Assembly (NCBI GenBank): GCA_047974765.1
Contig: JBKECP010000009.1
Span: 1 to 64,000, forward strand
Direction: 5' to 3'
Source of the DNA: JBKECP01 sp047974765
GTDB lineage: Bacteria; Pseudomonadota; Gammaproteobacteria; Pseudomonadales; Halieaceae
DNA: 64,000 nucleotides
Shown here: in pieces, positions 62,128-64,000 of the stretch
How positions within the stretch are numbered: position 1 is the first letter of the stretch
How the letters are laid out: each line of letters starts with the position of its first letter
Notes under the pieces: model-generated
Databases searched by the model: none
What the model was told of the DNA's origin: nothing
Seen by the model: the letters and a program-made list of their open reading frames with translations, nothing else
Made by a program: the position numbers and the translations under genes

Positions 62128-62734
62128 CAAGCCTTGCTCCTTCATCCGTCAGCCGCAGCCGCCCCTGGATAAACCAGTTGGCCGCCAAGGGATAAATTTT
62201 GTGCTCCTGCACGACTACCCGCGCTGCCAGGCTGTCTGCCGTATCATCTGCGGCAATAGCAACCCTTGCCTGCAGGATGGGTGGGCCACCGTCCAGCTCT
62301 TCGGTCACGAAGTGAACCGTGACACCTGCTTCGCGCTCACCAGCGTCAAGGGCGCGCTGATGTGTGTTAAGCCCCGGGTATTTTGGCAGCAAAGAGGGGT
62401 GGATGTTCAATAGTTGACCGCTAAAAGCGGTAATAAACACGGAACTAAGTATACGCATGAAGCCCGCCAGAATAATCAGATCGGCGCTGCTGGCCTGAAT
62501 TCGCTCAACCATGGCGGCATCAAAAGCTTCCCGGGAGTCAAAATCACGGTGGTTGATTACAGCGGTATCAATACCGGCAGCGACGGCTTTGGCGAGACCG
62601 GCGGCATTGGGCTGATTACTCAGTACCAGCGTGATTTCAGCCGCCAGCGTACCCGCTGCAACGGCATCAATAAATGCCTGCATATTGGAACCGCGGCCCG
62701 AAATTAAAATAGCAATGCGCCGGGGCGAGCTCAT
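62075..62734 (-). CDS. purN: Phosphoribosylglycinamide formyltransferase
   Basis: Third step of purine synthesis, formylating GAR with 10-formyl-THF. The 219 residues have the phosphate-binding ILISGRGSNMQAF (about 8-20), Asn-His catalytic segment LNIHPSLLPKYPGLNTH (about 105-121) and the catalytic Asp in EELDGGPPI. 10 bp downstream of purM. Confidence 0.97.
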   Translation of the reverse strand: MSSPRRIAILISGRGSNMQAFIDAVAAGTLAAEITLVLSNQPNAAGLAKAVAAGIDTAVINHRDFDSREAFDAAMVERIQASSADLIILAGFMRILSSVFITAFSGQLLNIHPSLLPKYPGLNTHQRALDAGEREAGVTVHFVTEELDGGPPILQARVAIAADDTADSLAARVVVQEHKIYPLAANWFIQGRLRLTDEGARLDGKKIPATGIAFQPGQH

Positions 62735-62744
62735 AAAGATGTAC

Positions 62745-63788
62745 TCATAAATAATTCAGTTCGACACCGGCTTCGCCGCTGTCGATATGGCCGATCTGCC
62801 AGGCGCGATGTCCCGCGTGATTGAGTTGTGTCATGCAGCGTTCGATATCTGTTTCCGCCACGCACAGTACCATGCCAACACCACAGTTGAAGGTGCGATA
62901 CATTTCACGGGTGTCGACACCGCCCTTATCCTGCAGCCAGTGAAAGATTTGGGGCCACTGCCAGCTGCCGGTATTGATATGGGCACGGCAATTGGCGGGC
63001 AGTACGCGCGGCAGGTTTTCCAGCAGGCCGCCGCCGGTAATATGAGACAATGCCTTAACCGGCACCTGCTTGAACAGATCGAGCAGGGCACGCACATAAA
63101 TTGTAGTGGGCTCCAGTAGCCTCTGGCCGAGAGTGGCCTCATCAAAGGGCTGATTGAGATCGGCACCACTGATATCAATAATACGGCGAATCAGTGAGTA
63201 GCCGTTGGAGTGGGGGCCGGAGCTGGCTATACCAATCAATGCATCACCGGCAGTGACGGTGCTGCCGTCGATAATCCCGGATTTTTCGACCACGCCCACG
63301 CAAAAACCGGCTAAATCGTAGTCCCCACCTTCATACATGCCTGGCATTTCGGCTGTTTCGCCGCCAACCAGTGCGCAACCGGCCAGTTCACAGCCGCGAC
63401 CAATGCCGCTGACTACGGCGGCTGCCGTATCAACATTGAGAGCGCCGGTGGCATAGTAGTCCAGAAAAAGCAGAGGCTCGGCACCGGCTACCACCAGATC
63501 ATTGACGCACATGGCCACCAGATCAATACCGATGCTGTCGTGGATGCCCATATCCATGGCCAGACGCAGTTTGGTGCCAACGCCATCGGTGCCTGATACC
63601 AGTACCGGCTGGCAGTAGCCTGCGGGCAGCTCACACAGCGCCCCAAAACCACCGAGACCACCGAGTACTTCGGGGCGGGTGGTACGCCGGGAGACATCCC
63701 TGATGCGCTCCACCAGTGCATTGCCCGCATCAATATTGACGCCGGCGTCTTTATAGCTGAGAGAGGGCCGGGTGTGGTCACTGCTCAT
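62745..63788 (-). CDS. purM: Phosphoribosylformylglycinamidine cyclo-ligase
   Basis: Fifth step of purine synthesis, ATP-dependent closure of FGAM to AIR. The 347 residues begin MSSDHTRPSLSYKDAGVNID and contain GVGTKLRLA, GGETAEMPGMY and ITGGGLLENLPR, standard PurM blocks. The frame is open to 63962, but the ATG at 63788 matches the family. purM-purN-DUF3108 form an operon on the minus strand. Confidence 0.97.
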   Translation of the reverse strand: MSSDHTRPSLSYKDAGVNIDAGNALVERIRDVSRRTTRPEVLGGLGGFGALCELPAGYCQPVLVSGTDGVGTKLRLAMDMGIHDSIGIDLVAMCVNDLVVAGAEPLLFLDYYATGALNVDTAAAVVSGIGRGCELAGCALVGGETAEMPGMYEGGDYDLAGFCVGVVEKSGIIDGSTVTAGDALIGIASSGPHSNGYSLIRRIIDISGADLNQPFDEATLGQRLLEPTTIYVRALLDLFKQVPVKALSHITGGGLLENLPRVLPANCRAHINTGSWQWPQIFHWLQDKGGVDTREMYRTFNCGVGMVLCVAETDIERCMTQLNHAGHRAWQIGHIDSGEAGVELNYL

Positions 63789-63945
63789 AGGCTGGGTTCC
63801 GCTTGACTGATTAAAAGGAAAGGCGCGTATTCTAGCGACTATTGATGGGGGGTACACCCTGTAAGCAAAATTGTTTGTCTGCGCTTTATTGTTCGATTCC
63901 TTGCTGTAGCGTTTGCGGGTGAATCTGTATCGGTAGAACCTGAAC

Positions 63946-63974
63946 CTGCTGCAAAGGCGCAAGGCTGGTACAAT
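63946..63974 (+). promoter_or_regulatory. Possible plus-strand promoter at window end
   Basis: TACAAT (63969-63974) with a weak CTGCTG -35 candidate 17 bp upstream, in the 212-bp region upstream of purM. It would drive a divergent gene beyond the window. No gene is visible between 63789 and 64000. Confidence 0.3.
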
Positions 63975-64000
63975 GCGCGCTTTTCGATAGTACGGTAGTG

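Noticed and set aside
1..64000. CRISPR, tRNA/rRNA genes, prophage, toxin-antitoxin or defence cluster
   Set aside because: Looked for on both strands; no regularly spaced repeats, no cloverleaf-like gene with CCA end, and no recognisable nuclease, integrase or toxin genes.

Overview
The window is chromosomal DNA of a Gammaproteobacterium of moderate GC content. Lpx and Bam outer-membrane genes, the order map-glnD against rpsB-tsf-pyrH-frr-uppS-cdsA-dxr-rseP-bamA-skp-lpxD-fabZ-lpxA-lpxB-rnhB-dnaE, and the metG/rnf/apbC/dcd block all match this class. A marine, Cellvibrionales/Spongiibacterales-like or Pseudomonas-related lineage is my inference; no marker in the window fixes the genus. I see no rRNA, tRNA, CRISPR array, prophage or intact insertion sequence.

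Layout. 1-9 kb is accessory metabolism: a cut-off ORF at the edge, a UxaA-type altronate dehydratase, a coniferyl-type aldehyde dehydrogenase, a CPA1 antiporter, a DUF2058 protein and a LysR regulator divergent from an acyl-CoA dehydrogenase. 8.6-15 kb looks iron-linked. A Fur-box-like site precedes a FagA-like gene and iron-independent fumarase FumC. A second Fur-box-like site lies between a TonB-dependent receptor/cupin operon and a divergent Crp/Fnr regulator. 15-20.4 kb carries nth, dapC, glnD and map on the minus strand. 20.7-39 kb is one long plus-strand run from rpsB to dnaE: translation factors, isoprenoid and phospholipid precursors, outer-membrane assembly, lipid A and DNA polymerase III alpha. 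39-50 kb is accessory again: a small heat-shock protein with a sigma32-like promoter, a DUF6351 lipoprotein, a peroxiredoxin divergent from an MsrB-MsrA fusion, a large Ig-like lipoprotein, an Nramp-like transporter without the usual metal ligands, a glycosyltransferase and a HolD-position gene with rimI. 51-56.7 kb is the complete Rnf complex (written E-G-D-C-B-A), followed by metG, apbC/mrp and dcd. 60.5-61.3 kb holds a decayed gene of different composition. The window ends in purM-purN-DUF3108.

The most notable non-coding structure is a family of four intergenic repeats (7058-7187, 10444-10522, 14500-14582, 39064-39236). They share TTATTAAC..GGCAA ends in inverted orientation and conserved internal hairpins, and look like a small non-autonomous mobile element or structured interspersed repeat. 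A separate 106-bp dyad at 46696-46801 folds on paper into a closed multi-arm structure. I did not find a clearly new multi-gene defence or biosynthetic system. The repeat family, the Fur/TonB/cupin unit, the ligand-less Nramp protein and the decayed foreign gene are the best leads.
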